Source: Actinernus sp. WN-2022 (taxonomy: Eukaryota > Cnidaria > Anthozoa > Actiniaria > Actinernidae). From it: a stretch of 64,000 nucleotides of DNA. A program made the translations under genes and the position numbers. Positions 12,401-22,845 of this stretch are shown piece by piece. Numbering within the stretch: the stretch's first letter is position 1; each line of letters starts with the position of its first letter. The stretch covers positions 80,457,740 to 80,521,739 of the forward strand of contig JAOWCC010000577.1 of the NCBI GenBank assembly GCA_030867875.1, written 5' to 3'. The notes under the pieces are model-generated. The model saw nothing but the letters and a program-made list of their open reading frames with translations, was not told the DNA's origin and did not search any database.

Positions 12401-12568
12401 CCAACTCCAGCTGGTAGAAACAAGACTCAATTTGACTTCAAGAGTTCATTATCTGATAATCCAATCCTTCAAAGTGCACTGACAAGCGGAATCCAGGAAA
12501 AATACAACTTCTACGTTCACGACCAGAACCCGCATGAATTATTCCCGGTCATCGAAGACCCAACTCTG
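12401..12568 (+). CDS. Candidate internal exon, unknown protein
   Basis: The open segment is preceded by GGCTCAG and ends at CTG|GTAAGC, a strong donor. It encodes about 56 residues, beginning PTPAGRNKTQFDF and ending FPVIEDPTL, with a polar, protein-like composition (KYNFYVHDQNPHELFPV). The frame is also open upstream for about 45 nt, so the acceptor is uncertain. Family not recognised; partner exons not found. Confidence 0.35.
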
Positions 12569-13050
12569 GTAAGCTAAGGGCAGCACAGCTTGCCGTTTCT
12601 ACCTTTAAAAGGCAGAGACGTCGACTGGACTATCAGGATATTTAGCTCCTTACATTCAAGATTCTGTGCACTTCTGAAGGACAGAGATCAAAATACGCGG
12701 GTTATGACCGTTATCATGGTAACGGTCTGTACGGTGAAATCTCGACCAAGTAAAAGCCAATCAGAACACGCGTTTTGACCAGAAGTAGCCCTTGCCATAT
12801 AATAATAAGTGATATTATTATTATTACTAGTGGATATTGCCAACGATAAATCAGACACGATATTGGTCATACGAATATCGTCATTTTCCACCTAGTAAGG
12901 TAAAATGGAATTTTCAGCCATTTCTTGTCAAAATAGGTGGCTGAAAGTCAGGCTGAAAAACATTCTCCTTGAAATGAACGTTATGCATTAAATTTTATCA
13001 CAACCTCTCGAACTGGCGCCCTTTCAAAGGTCGTGATATATTGCATTGGA
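12569..13050. other. Intergenic with MITE-like fragments
   Basis: A short hairpin GACCGTTATCATGGTAACGGTC lies at 12705-12726. CCAATCAGAACACGCG and an ATT trinucleotide run (about 12810-12830) are typical of MITE interiors in this window. No ends could be fixed. Confidence 0.3.
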
Positions 13051-13740
13051 ACAATATGGTGTGTTCGTCGTGTTTAGTACCAAAACTATGATTCTAGCAA
13101 CTTCTAATTGGAGACGGCACCGTTATTAACGAACAGGAAACAGGAGCCCATTACCCGGAGCATCCATCTGTCAAATATTCGAGTAATACAGTACCGATCG
13201 AAATTTGTATTCTGATTGCACCTGTTATACTGTAGCTCTATTGTTTTTGCACTGCACGTTCTAAAGGTGAGGGTGTTTTGTATTGTTAGGTAAGCCATTG
13301 CTGTGGCTCGTTTCGAGCGGTACAGGCCGGCTCATATATTCGTGATGCAGCGTTTTTACAGACCGGGTTTATATTTCACTTCTCGTTGTTGGCTTTCATC
13401 GCGACATGTTGTTAGTAGAAGATGCCTCGTTAGCTTCTTTCGTTTGGTCGACCAACATGGCTGCAAAGTCATTTTGAATAAAAATTACGTAAACGCTTGT
13501 GATTGGCTAGTGGAACCAAACTCGCAGGAAACACATTCTAAAAATAATCCGGTCTGTAAAAACGCTTTATCACAGATGAAGTATGAGAGATGGACGCTCC
13601 GGATAATGGCTACCGCATATGATTTTCCACCCCTCCTCCCTCAGTTTTGCAAGGTTCGCAGATTTTACATCAAATTTGCAAACTATATATTGTGTTCGAC
13701 GTGTTCAGTACCAAAACTATGAATTTAACGCTGCAACTTT
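13051..13740. repeat. Direct repeat pair flanking a MITE
   Basis: About 55 bp at 13051-13105 (TGTGTTCGTCGTGTTTAGTA then CCAAAACTATGA) recurs in the same orientation at 13681-13738 with scattered mismatches. A separate inverted pair (CCCGGAGCATCCATCTG near 13155 against 13585-13605) lies between them. The block looks like a composite of older repeats around the MITE at 13341-13573. Confidence 0.5.
13341..13573. mobile_element. 233-bp MITE, GCGTTTTTACAGACCGG termini
   Basis: CGTGAT..AGCGTTTTTACAGACCGG at 13341-13365 is the inverse of CCGGTCTGTAAAAACGCT..ATCAC at 13549-13573. The interior is non-coding, with a TGATTGGCTAGTGG motif. It has the size and structure of a MITE. Confidence 0.65.
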
Positions 13741-14092
13741 ATTTAACCCAGTTGGACTGGGAAATGAAATATTTAATTGTCCCATCATGCTTTGCGCCCA
13801 AAACGAAAAAGGCGATTAATTTTTACGGGTAGAAAGCAACGTAATATGGGCTGTTCACCAAATTATTACCGATAGAAAACTGCAATGGTTCTTCTTAATT
13901 TGGTTGACATTAAACATATCAAACAACGAGTGTCGATATAGAGGTCTGGGACCTAGAAACCGCCATTTTGAATGTCCTGGCAGCTCTTTCCTAATATGGA
14001 AGAGGCCGCGGGAAGTTCAAAACGACACTTTTGCTTCATATTTAATTGATATGGTTCAGGGGGAGAAATTATAGCGAAAACAAAACATCAAC

Positions 14093-14512
14093 ACGACTTA
14101 ACCCTCTTGAACTTCATCTGCGCGAGTAATAGCGCAAAGATTTCGACTAGTTGGTTCATATTACATGAGTTAGGCTGGTTTTCTACATAAAACATTGAAC
14201 CCTGTAATCTATGAATTACAAATATGCCCTACCCCACTCCCCCCCCCCCCCCTCCCCCTTGAAATGGTATAACCATCTGTGTTAGCAAAATGTGTTCCGA
14301 ATGTCATTCATGACCAAACTGATCGGTTTCTAATATTTAAAGTTCTAAAGAAAACTACAGAATTGAAGTTAAACGATTACCAAGGCCCCGCTCAGCCGAG
14401 TAAATGCGAGAAATAACGCTTTAACTCTTCTGAACTTCATTTGCGCGAGTAATTAAGCAAATATTTCATCTAGTTGGACGAAGTTACATAAGATAGGCTG
14501 ATATTCCTTTGA
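14093..14512. repeat. Direct repeat pair of about 95 bp
   Basis: Sequence at 14093-14190 (AACTTCATCTGCGCGAGTAA onward) recurs at 14417-14512 with about 80-85 percent identity, 326 bp apart. Between them lies a C-rich run at 14238-14265. The origin is unclear; an old tandem duplication is possible. Confidence 0.55.
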
Positions 14513-14764
14513 CTATGCGCAAGATTGTAGTATTCTTATTATTATCCTTCTCTGTAGAAATGTAGACTGGAAATGAGCTGCTTAGTTTGTGGTAAACGGA
14601 TACCGACACCGCGGCAAACCGTTGGGCGCATGTGCTGTTTTGGTGGGTGTAGTGCGCGTTACACCAGCACCCACGCAAATCTCAAAGAAAAGAATGTCAA
14701 TCACCCATGTTTTCCCGTGTGTGAAATGTTTCATGAAAAACGGCTAAACTACTCACATAAATGA

Positions 14765-15228
14765 GAAGTCCAAGGCCTACAGCAAAGCTGATACGACGTT
14801 ATTTATATTGAATACAATATTTCGGCTTGCCAAACCAACTCTTATTCAGGTTACTAGATGTTAACAACATATAATACATCATATTTATGTGGAGAATGTC
14901 GGCAAAACAGGAAGGGAGTGGAAATAGGAAGTGACGTGCAGTGTAACATAACATGAGTAATTAAGAAAAATAGAATAATACAGATGTGAACTACAATCAC
15001 AGACAAAATGACTTGGGACACTGCTCACTTTTAAAGACCATTCTTTAAATAAACCCTCTCTCCCCCCTTCAATGTTGGATTAGGTGCACGTTTAATTTGA
15101 AATTCATTCATTACCAACATTGAAAGGGGAAGGGGTGTGTGTGTTTTGTTTTGCTTCTCATATAATAACTCAATATATATAATAACTCAAAATATATAAT
15201 AATTCAATAACTCAAAATAACTCAGTAC
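14765..15228. other. Intergenic with a hairpin and AATAACTCA satellite
   Basis: CCCCTTCAATGTTGG (about 15065) pairs with CCAACATTGAAAGGGG (about 15114) as a stem-loop. At 15165-15225 a degenerate AATAACTCAAAATATAT repeat is present. The same satellite recurs at 17490-17520 and 18555-18590. Confidence 0.5.
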
Positions 15229-15274
15229 ATGACGAGCTTAACCCGGTTCAGGAATGCGCTGCTGGATGTCAGGC

Positions 15275-15709
15275 ATCCTCGCTCTACAATTACCAATAAT
15301 CAGTAAATGGCACACCCGCTTGAAATACCGATTATTGGTAATTCTACGACAAATCCTAACCCGAACCCTAACCATCGGACGAGTTTACGGGTCAACGACG
15401 GGTTCTCGCTCACCTAGAGCTTGGGTTCACAGGTAAACAAGAAGAGAAGGTAAACGAGAGAACGTTTTTTTTTGAACGCTCCTACTCGGGCTCGAACGCG
15501 TAATCGTTTGCGTGTTGTGCTTGGTAGTGCAGGCGTACGCCCACTACACTAAGGGCGTCTACCGCCGTTCGGAGTTGGACAATTGTTTATCTTTATCCTT
15601 GACTGGTTTTAAGAATGTCATTGTTTAATTTGTGTTCCAGAATTAGCGATTATTGATAATTGAAGAGCAAAAGCCAATTACTGATTATTGGTAATTGTAG
15701 AGCGAGGAT
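15275..15709. mobile_element. 435-bp MITE, ATCCTCGCTCTACAATTACC termini
   Basis: The 29-bp left end ATCCTCGCTCTACAATTACC.. through AATAATCAG (15275-15303) has a perfect inverted match at 15681-15709. Internal ATTATTGGTAATT palindromes (near 15330 and 15640) repeat the same motif. The interior carries the tRNA-like segment. Confidence 0.75.
15476..15558 (-). ncRNA. tRNA-like segment (possible SINE head or tRNA pseudogene)
   Basis: Read on the minus strand, TAGTGTAGTGG fits the pol III box A consensus and GTTCGAGCC fits box B, spaced about 50 nt apart. The ends pair partially as an acceptor stem. The anticodon arm is poor, so this is more likely a tRNA-derived pseudogene inside the MITE than a working tRNA. 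Confidence 0.35.
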
Positions 15710-15990
15710 ATGTTGAATACTCGCACCTTGTGGTTTTAAGAGTGTTCAGGCAGTAAAAAATAAATCGCCTGATCTGTCATCGGCAGGACACCGTTCGCCC
15801 TGTGTAGTTCCCTACTGAGAATTAGAATAATAGTTAATTCGATTTACCGCCGAAATAGGCGCATGAATTTCAAGTTTTGGCGGGCAACTTCGCTAGGTCA
15901 AGTCGTCTTTGGGACAGCAGTCGGTAGCAAAAAGGCGATGGTATCCCCCCTTTAATTCTACTACCTTGATCTGGCTACGAAATTGCTCAT

Positions 15991-16116
15991 ATGAAGATCA
16001 AAGAACTGTGGCAGGCAAAAGGCCATAACAAGACTTCAAAGATCTTCGACTCCGGCTGGCCGCAAGAACTCAGTACGAAGTACTTCTACGTTAACATGTA
16101 CTACGTGGTTGGTCAG
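15991..16116 (+). CDS. Candidate first coding exon, unknown protein
   Basis: ATG at 15991 opens 42 codons that end in phase 0 at GGTCAG|GTACAT. The peptide begins MKIKELWQAKGHNKTSKIFD and ends in an aromatic-rich stretch (YFYVNMYYVVGQ) that could be a beta strand or the start of a membrane segment. An in-frame stop lies just upstream, so this would be an initiator exon. The family is not recognised, and no downstream exon was located. Confidence 0.35.
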
Positions 16117-16339
16117 GTACATCGTTTGAATTAGTATTTGTTCTGGGAAGGTTCGCTTAATTCCTTCCTTTGCGCGAATAGTAGCCGAGATGTAAACTCA
16201 GTGCGGATGACTTAAACAACAAAACAAAAGATTCTGACGGCAATCACACCGGAAATTGAGCTAACACCAACGATTCGCAGTCTTCAAGACCAGTTTCTGA
16301 GCTAATTCTTCAATGGAAAAGTTTTCGTATTACTTTTGA

Positions 16340-16785
16340 CTCCGAATAGAATATCAATAATAATATCAATAACTCATTCTGTAAGCTCCTTTGGTAGCCA
16401 GTTCATATTGAATAATTTGTTGTTATGTGGAAGTAGACTACCAGTAACATCATGTCTTAATCGCATTCTGTCTTCCTTGGGTAGTCAGTTCATCTTGAAC
16501 TGTTGTTATCTGGAAGTAGAATACCAGTAATATAATTTTAAACGCATTCTGTCTTCCTTGGGTAGTCAGTTGATTTTAAATTGTTGTTATCTGGAAGTAG
16601 AATACCAGTGATATAATTTTAAACGCATTCTGTCTTCCTTGGGTACTGTTGTTATCTGGAAGTAGAATATCAGTAATATAATTTTAAACGCATTCTGTCT
16701 TCCTTGGGTACTGTTGTTATCTGGAAGTAGAATATCAGTAATATAATTTTAAACGCATTCTGTCTTCCTTGGCGGGTAGTCATAG
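16340..16785. repeat. Tandem minisatellite, 81-bp and 65-bp units
   Basis: The block CGCATTCTGTCTTCCTTGGG recurs at 16462, 16543, 16624, 16689 and 16754, giving spacings of 81, 81, 65 and 65 bp. A divergent first copy lies near 16373. The 65-bp units lack a 16-bp AGTCAGTT.. segment present in the 81-bp units. Confidence 0.85.
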
Positions 16786-17003
16786 GCAGCCCAATCTCAA
16801 GATTTGTGTATTTATACGCTTACAAATATCGCTTGAATAGTTCATATTATAAATCCTTCCAAAACATGTATGTTAGACAAATAAATACCCGACTTCATCC
16901 TACAATGTTTCAGTTGTGGTTATTCATACCTCTGAGCTCTTCTAGGGTCGTTTCCGCTGTTTTTTTCGAACCTCTTTCCCTCACCTCCTAATAATAGGAA
17001 AAG

Positions 17004-17108
17004 GCTGGAAACAACCGACAAATATACGATGCATAACCTGTAATCTTTGCCACGAAAATCACACGTCGCTCACTCCAATGCATCGTATATTTGTCGGTTA
17101 TCCAGCTA
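17004..17108. repeat. Strong hairpin with TATACGATGCA arms
   Basis: AACCGACAAATATACGATGC at 17013 pairs perfectly with 17079-17099, and weaker pairing (GGCTGG against CCAGCT) extends the arms. The loop is about 45 nt. No known RNA family is recognised. Confidence 0.6.
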
Positions 17109-17482
17109 ATAGCTTCGCCAGACCGAGGCTATTTTAACGCAAACGTGCATTAGAATACATGCAACGATGTATTTCGGCTGCGTGCGGCAGACGTCTACAC
17201 GCAGACCACGGTGTGTTTAGTGTGGTTTATATTTAGCGTGCAATTTCGTCCTAGGGGTAGTCTTTAATAACTAAACGAAAATTTTACAGGATCCGATGTC
17301 CATACGTTTTCTGTAGGTGTATACCAGACACCTATTTCACACCTAAACGAATCTTAAATATCTAACTCTAGAAGCAGAGCTCCTTCTTACATATCGGACA
17401 CCGCTGTGAGATTTATAGTATTCAATGTTAGAAAACGACGGGGAACGTAACCCGAATTCCTGAACCGCGTTAAGCTCGTCAT

Positions 17483-18872
17483 GTCAATACCTCAATAACT
17501 CAAAATAACTCAATAACTCCATCGGGTAGAATCTCATTGTTTTAGGCGACATCGACTCTCGACCGCTAATGAGAAGAGAGATATGAATAATTATGATACG
17601 CCTTATTAGATATTCAGCCAAGCTCTTGTGATTGGCTGCTAGGGAATCCTTCCGGGAATACCTCATTCCCATGCTGGCTCTTGGACCTGTCAATTACTGT
17701 CATCTATCTTGTCATGGGACTAACTGAAATCCCAAAGCTCGTTAAGAGATTTCAATAGACCTTGGGTAAATAGCTAAATCGGTAAAAGTAAAAGATCACC
17801 GCAAAATCAATTTGCCGTGGCGACTTGGATAGCCTTCCCCGCAGCTCTTCTTAGTGGGGATGTAGGTAGGAGAGAACTCGTAAGAAGAGCGGGGGATAAG
17901 TGTTGCCGCGCGAAGTTTGCAAACCTATTTCGTTTGGGTTCGACGTTTGACTTATGTCAAAATTAAAATGAAGTATCATATATGTCTGCATTTAGAGCTT
18001 ATTCGAAAAGCCTAAGTGAAATTTAAAAAGCTTTATTTTAGTGCCATAGTTGTGAAACTAGTTAAATAAAAGTGAACCTCAGCATTGTTCGCACGAGCTA
18101 TCCGAGCGAAAGATTTCAAACTCCATACAAGATAGTAAAAGTTTTTTTAACTCTTGAAACTAGCTGCATCGGCGCCGCGAGCAAAAGATTTTGAACTCTA
18201 GAGAGAAGCTACACGCCACCGCGCACTGTTTGCTTGCTTTGCCTCCCTTGTAGTCGCTATCGAGTTGAAATGATTCGTAAGATTGGTGTTTACACGGCAC
18301 GAGAGCGTATTTCTTTCACTAAAGACTTTGCTCTTTTATGGCTTTCGGCGTTCGCCGTGGTAGTCGCGAAATCTTGGAAATGAGCAATCCCAAAATTAAA
18401 TAATGGCTTGCCTGCCTCTTTTGTTTAGCTTCTTTGAAAAAAAATTAAATGAAGTAGAGCTTTTCTTGTGAGGTTACAATTTCTAGAGGAGGATTAAAAG
18501 TCGGGTTTCAGCACAATGGCTCGCCTGCCGCTTTTGATTTCTTTGACAATTTAGTCAATAACTCAAAATATATAATAACTCAAAATGTTATTTTGTCGAG
18601 TGTCTCAACAATGCTGTCTGTGATTGTAGCTTTCGTCACGTTTGTTCATTCCGTGATGTTCGAGAGTCTGGCTTTTGTCTATATGGTGTGATTCTCTGGC
18701 TTTATTTACGTATTGAATCTCGTGAGGTGTAAATTATTTCTAGAGGAAAAAGTTGCATATCAGTGTTGGCATGGTTAGCATTAGAAATAACTTATTTTTT
18801 AAAGGCTGCAAGGACCACAGTTACAAACAAAAGTGTAGCCGGATCTGTGGAGCTCAGGATCAGCAGAATTAA
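17483..18872. other. Intergenic with satellite patches and a MITE-like fragment
   Basis: 17500-17760 has a TGTGATTGGCTGCTAGGGAA motif and flanks that resemble 42440-42640, suggesting one degraded MITE family. AATAACTCA satellite recurs at 18555-18590. A 35-bp direct repeat (ATGGCTTGCCTGCC) occurs near 18405 and 18515. No gene supported. Confidence 0.35.
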
Positions 18873-19074
18873 AATATATGAAGACTGCAAGGCTGATCGG
18901 ACGGCTGTATGATGTTTTATTGTACCCTATATTTCGGTTAGGCATAACGAACCTTCTTCAGGGGTTATATGAGCTCGTATAACCCCTGAAGAATGTCAGT
19001 TCTGTCGAACCGAAATATAGGGTACAATAAAACATCATACAGCCGTCCGATCAGCCTTGCAGTCTTCATATATT
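18873..19074. mobile_element. 202-bp near-perfect palindrome (foldback element)
   Basis: AATATATGAAGACTGCAAGG at 18873 begins an arm of about 100 bp. Its inverted partner ends at 19074. The first about 65 bp of each arm match without visible change, and the arms meet near GAGCTC at about 18970. The element is non-coding. Confidence 0.8.
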
Positions 19075-19204
19075 AGGACGTCGCTTAGCCTACATAATGT
19101 GTGATGTGATGGAGCGGGTTTCGCCGGTAGAATAGAATGGGTAGTGATTAAGGTCGTTGGTAATGTAGGAACAAGTTGCACAATCCTGTCCACAGCGGAA
19201 AGAT

Positions 19205-21255
19205 CCTGGTGGAGGTGTACCCGCAACAGGGGTGTACCCGCTCACAATTAGTGACCATTATTTGATATATGCAGTGCGTAAACTAACAAGTAGAGGCGAA
19301 CCACCGAAATTGATTAGGACAAGAAATTACAAAAAGTACCAGTCATCCAAATTTAAAGCTGACCTAAATAGGGTCCCTTGGGAGACGCTTAATCAATTTG
19401 AAAAACCCGATGAGGCATGGTCTAAATGGATTGAAATGTTCAATTCTGTTTTAGAAAAACACGCACCAATAAAAACAAAACGCGTTCGAAACAAACCAGC
19501 GCCTTGGATTACCTCAGATCTCAAAAAAATAATGTATAAAAGAGATACTTTGAAAAAGAGAGCTACCGAAACCGCAATTTCCTCTGATTGGAATGAATTT
19601 AAGAAAGTCCGTAATAGTGTGAATCAGAGCATTAAAGTAGCAAAGTCTAATTATTATCAAACACAAATCAAAGATAACTCTGATAACCCAAAAGAGATAT
19701 GGAAATTATTAAATCAACTCACAAGTAAAAAGTCAGACGGTACACTTATAAATAAAATTAAAACAGATGACGGAATGGTACTAACTGAACCAATAGAAAT
19801 TGCTGAGCATATGAATGAGTATTTCTCAGAGATCGGTCCTGCACTTGCTGCTGAAAATTGTATGATCTCTGATTCCTACGGGAGCCAGTTTAAATCTTAC
19901 GTAAATGAGGCAAAGTCTGTCTTTAGTATACAACGGCTTTCAGTAGCTAAAGTTTTGAAACTAATAAAGAAACTTTGCGTTTCTAAAGCAGCTGGCCTGG
20001 ATAGAATATCCAATAAAGTACTCCGTGACTGTTCTGAAGAGATCTCCGAATCTCTCACAAATTTGTTTAATCTGTCACTTGAAACAAAACAGTTCCCAAG
20101 AGAATGGAAGATTGCTCGATTATCACCAATTTTCAAACAAGGCAAAAAAAACGAGGCAGGTAATTACAGACCGATCTCTATTCTCTCAACCATTGCCAGA
20201 ATATTTGAAAAACTAGTCTGTGGACAGTTTTACAAATATTTACAAGAAAATAATCTTCTAAATAAACACCAATCTGGATTTAGACCCATGCACTCAACTG
20301 CAACTGCACTTCTTGACCTAACAAATGAGTGGTATATAAACATTGATAAAGGACAATTAAATGGAGTTGTGTTTTTAGATTTAAAAAAAGCTTTTGACAC
20401 AGTAGATCATTCCATTCTCCTTGAGAAGTTATCCCTTTATGGGGTAGAGCCCTCCACTCTAAAATGGTTTTCATCCTACTTGTCAAATAGAGGTCAGAAG
20501 TGTTTAGTAAATGGTGCATTATCCTCTGAGTGTTTGATAAAATGTGACGTGCCACAAGGATCTATTCTGGGTCCGTTACTCTTCTTACTCTATATAAATG
20601 ATCTACCAAATTGTGTTAGCAACTGTAGGCCACGTCTTTACGCCGATGATACAGGTCTCTCTTTTACGGCTCCAGACGTGAGTAAACTGGAGACCGAAAT
20701 AAATATGGAACTGACATCTGTAAAGAAATGGCTTATTGCTAACAAACTTTCACTCAATCTTCTTAAAACCGAATTTATGATTATAGGTACAAGACAGAGA
20801 TTGGATTTTGATTATGATATTGAAATCTCATTGAATAATATTTCTGTAAGAAGAGTGAAGGAAACTAAACACCTCGGTGTATATTTAGATGAAAACCTTC
20901 GGTGGCACGAACACATTGATAATATTATTAAAAAGGTATCCTCTGGTCTTGGGATATTGAGGAGAGTAAGGCCCTTTGTACCAAGAGATGCTTTAATAAA
21001 AGTCTACATGGCACTGATTCTTCCACCCTTAGAATATTGCTCTATTGTTTGGGATAACCTTGGATTGGGTCTTGCCAATAAGTTACAGACTCTTTTTCAA
21101 TGTATATATTTTTAATGTATATATTTAACATAAGTTTTGTAATTATATTATTAGTCCAAATACTATTAACTTATTGTAACGGTTCTCTTGGAAACCAAGT
21201 ATAACTTGAAGAGATTCCGTGTTTTAAATAAAGATTCATTCATTCATTCAGGTTT
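19205..21255 (+). mobile_element. 5'-truncated CR1-like LINE with ATTC tail
   Basis: The insertion begins inside the endonuclease domain (codons around SDHYLIYAV) and runs through the RT ORF to a 3' UTR that ends in AATAAA and an ATTC microsatellite at 21233-21250. 5' truncation and an ATTC-type tail are hallmarks of target-primed CR1/L2 insertions. Confidence 0.8.
19232..21115 (+). pseudogene. CR1-like LINE ORF2, truncated at both ends
   Basis: A 627-codon open frame without internal stops. The start is not the native one: the frame enters within the AP-endonuclease domain, whose conserved SDH motif is at codons 7-9. A charged linker follows, then a full RT domain: FRPMHST near codon 351, FLDLKKAFDTVDH near 380-392, PQGSILGPLLF near 440 and the catalytic LYADDTGLS near 468-476. 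A C-terminal thumb with PPLEYCSIVWD follows. The protein stops abruptly after LANKLQ with a non-homologous tail, so the last part of ORF2 appears deleted before the 3' UTR. The RT core could be intact, but the element cannot move on its own. Confidence 0.85.
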
Positions 21256-21600
21256 ACACTTGTTAGGTGCGTTATAGGGCAATGTTTGTGAGCAAAGAGT
21301 GGTAGGAAAGTAGAATACTGAAATGTTTTGCGAATGATGGTAGAAATACGAGGACGTGCCGGATTATACGTAATGACTAGTATACCTAATAGGTAGTGAA
21401 TGCTGCCGCTCAGTTAAGGAGGTGTATTAGAAGAAAACCGACAGTAGCTCTTTGCCAGGAAAAATATATAACTGGGTGATAAAAATGCCAAGGTGATTGG
21501 CTAAAAGCGATTAGTGACTGGTCATGGAGTACGGACGCTTGGGATAGGGCTCTTCGTCCCATCCAAGATGTGAGATTTTTTTTTTTGAAGTAGTGCGGCC
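21256..21600. other. Intergenic, nothing recognised
   Basis: No gene or repeat identified. A poly-T run lies at 21570-21580. Confidence 0.35.
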
Positions 21601-21605
21601 TAGAA

Positions 21606-22349
21606 ATGTCTACAATTGAGAATCCAGAAAAAGAGCAAACCAGACAGACGAAACTGATCTAGAAGAAGAGAGTCAAACCGAAACATGTCGATGTGCATGC
21701 CGTGGTCAACTAGACGAAATTCACCGCAAACTTGATTTTGTTTTGGCTAAGTTTGATGAAATTGAAGCACTGAAAGAGAAGCAAAGCGGTTTGGAGAGAG
21801 AAAATAACGACCTAAAGGAGAGTTTAGAATTCGCTCAGGTCTCCACCTGCTAGTAGAAAAACAATCTCAAAAGATTAGCACGTTTGAGACCACCTTACTC
21901 CATGAAAAGAACCGGGGAATCAAGCTGGAAGCTCATAGCCGTCGAAACAACCTGCGGTTTTACAATGTTCTAGAGAAGCCCAAAGAAAACCAAAACGACA
22001 CTGAAAACATCTTGTTGGATTTCCTAGAAACAGAGCTAGAAATGTCTTTTAACGAGGTTGATGAGGTTAGCATTGAGCGAGTGCATCGCACTGGCAAAGG
22101 AAAAGATGGCGGTCCTCCACCTATAATTGCGAAATTCACGTACCACAAAGAGAAGGAACGCATTCTTAGAAACGCATTTATAGATTAAAGGGTTCTGGGT
22201 ACGGTATATCTGAGGACTTTCCTTTTGAGATTGTCCAGACAAGAAGATGTCTTCTAGCCAAACTTAAAGTAGCAAAGGAACAAGGCAAGTCTATCAAATT
22301 GTTGTATGACATTAAACTATACATAGACGGTAAGCTTTACAAGGAATGA
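21606..22349 (+). pseudogene. L1-type LINE ORF1, decayed
   Basis: Translated fragments show the usual order of an L1-like ORF1. An acidic start is followed by a Cys pair (CRCACRGQ) and a coiled-coil rich in E/K/L (about 21720-21840). After a stop and frameshift near 21840-21860 comes the RNA-binding domain with RRNNLRFYNV (about 21940) and ERVHRTGKG (about 22075). The C-terminal domain ends with IDGKLYKE at 22349, after further damage near 22185. In such LINEs ORF1 is an RNA chaperone that coats the transcript. At least two disruptions make it non-functional. Confidence 0.75.
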
Positions 22350-22385
22350 CGAGACTTTGCTTCACTTACACAGCATGAAATGAGG

Positions 22386-22394
22386 GATTTACGC
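22386..22394. repeat. Target-site duplication, left copy
   Basis: GATTTACGC directly abuts the transposon start and is identical to 32912-32920. Confidence 0.85.
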
Positions 22395-22845
22395 ACCATA
22401 GTGAAGTTAGCAGGCTACTCAGCAGGCAACTCGCAAAATAACGTTTCAGTCCATAACTCCGAAACTAAGCATCCAATCAACACGAAACGTGTACACCAAC
22501 ACAAGTAGCACACAACAAACAATATCACGTGACCAAAACAAATGACGTCATAGGTCACGTGACACATGAGAAAATAAGCTATATTACAAGGAATATAACC
22601 AATACAGACTCAATTAATGGTAGACGCATTAATGACTCGACACCAAATTCATATGCTAATCAGATGTGATGACGTCATAGAACACGTGACAGTTAAGAAT
22701 ATTCGTAATAATAGTACGAAGTATCATTAATACAGACCTGAAATTATCAAATATTGATAAATCATCAAACACCTATATCATACGCTAATCAAATGTGATG
22801 ACGTCATATACCACGTGACTACGTGAACTAACCACACCCATAATA
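22395..22845. repeat. Left terminal inverted repeat, unique subterminal part
   Basis: Pairs with 32462-32911 over its full length at well above 90 percent identity. It contains three TGACGTCA (CRE-type) sites near 22544, 22670 and 22800, each with CACGTGAC nearby. These may be transposase or host-factor binding sites. Confidence 0.85.

Larger units (their letters stand above)
15229..17482. mobile_element. 2254-bp composite element with 27-bp terminal inverted motif
   Basis: ATGACGAGCTTAACCCGGTT at 15229 continues to 15255 and is matched, inverted, by 17456-17482 with two mismatches. The flanks on both sides are the AATAACTCA satellite. Inside lie a nested MITE (15275-15709), a tRNA-like segment, a possible exon (15991-16116), a tandem repeat (16340-16785) and a hairpin (17004-17108). 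No transposase was found. The element may be a non-autonomous transposon carrying passengers. No target duplication was seen. Confidence 0.4.

Noticed and set aside
14573..14764. Cys-rich 63-codon frame (CLVCGKR...CCFGGC)
   Set aside because: No acceptor, donor or neighbouring exon fits, and no known finger spacing is matched; it may be chance.
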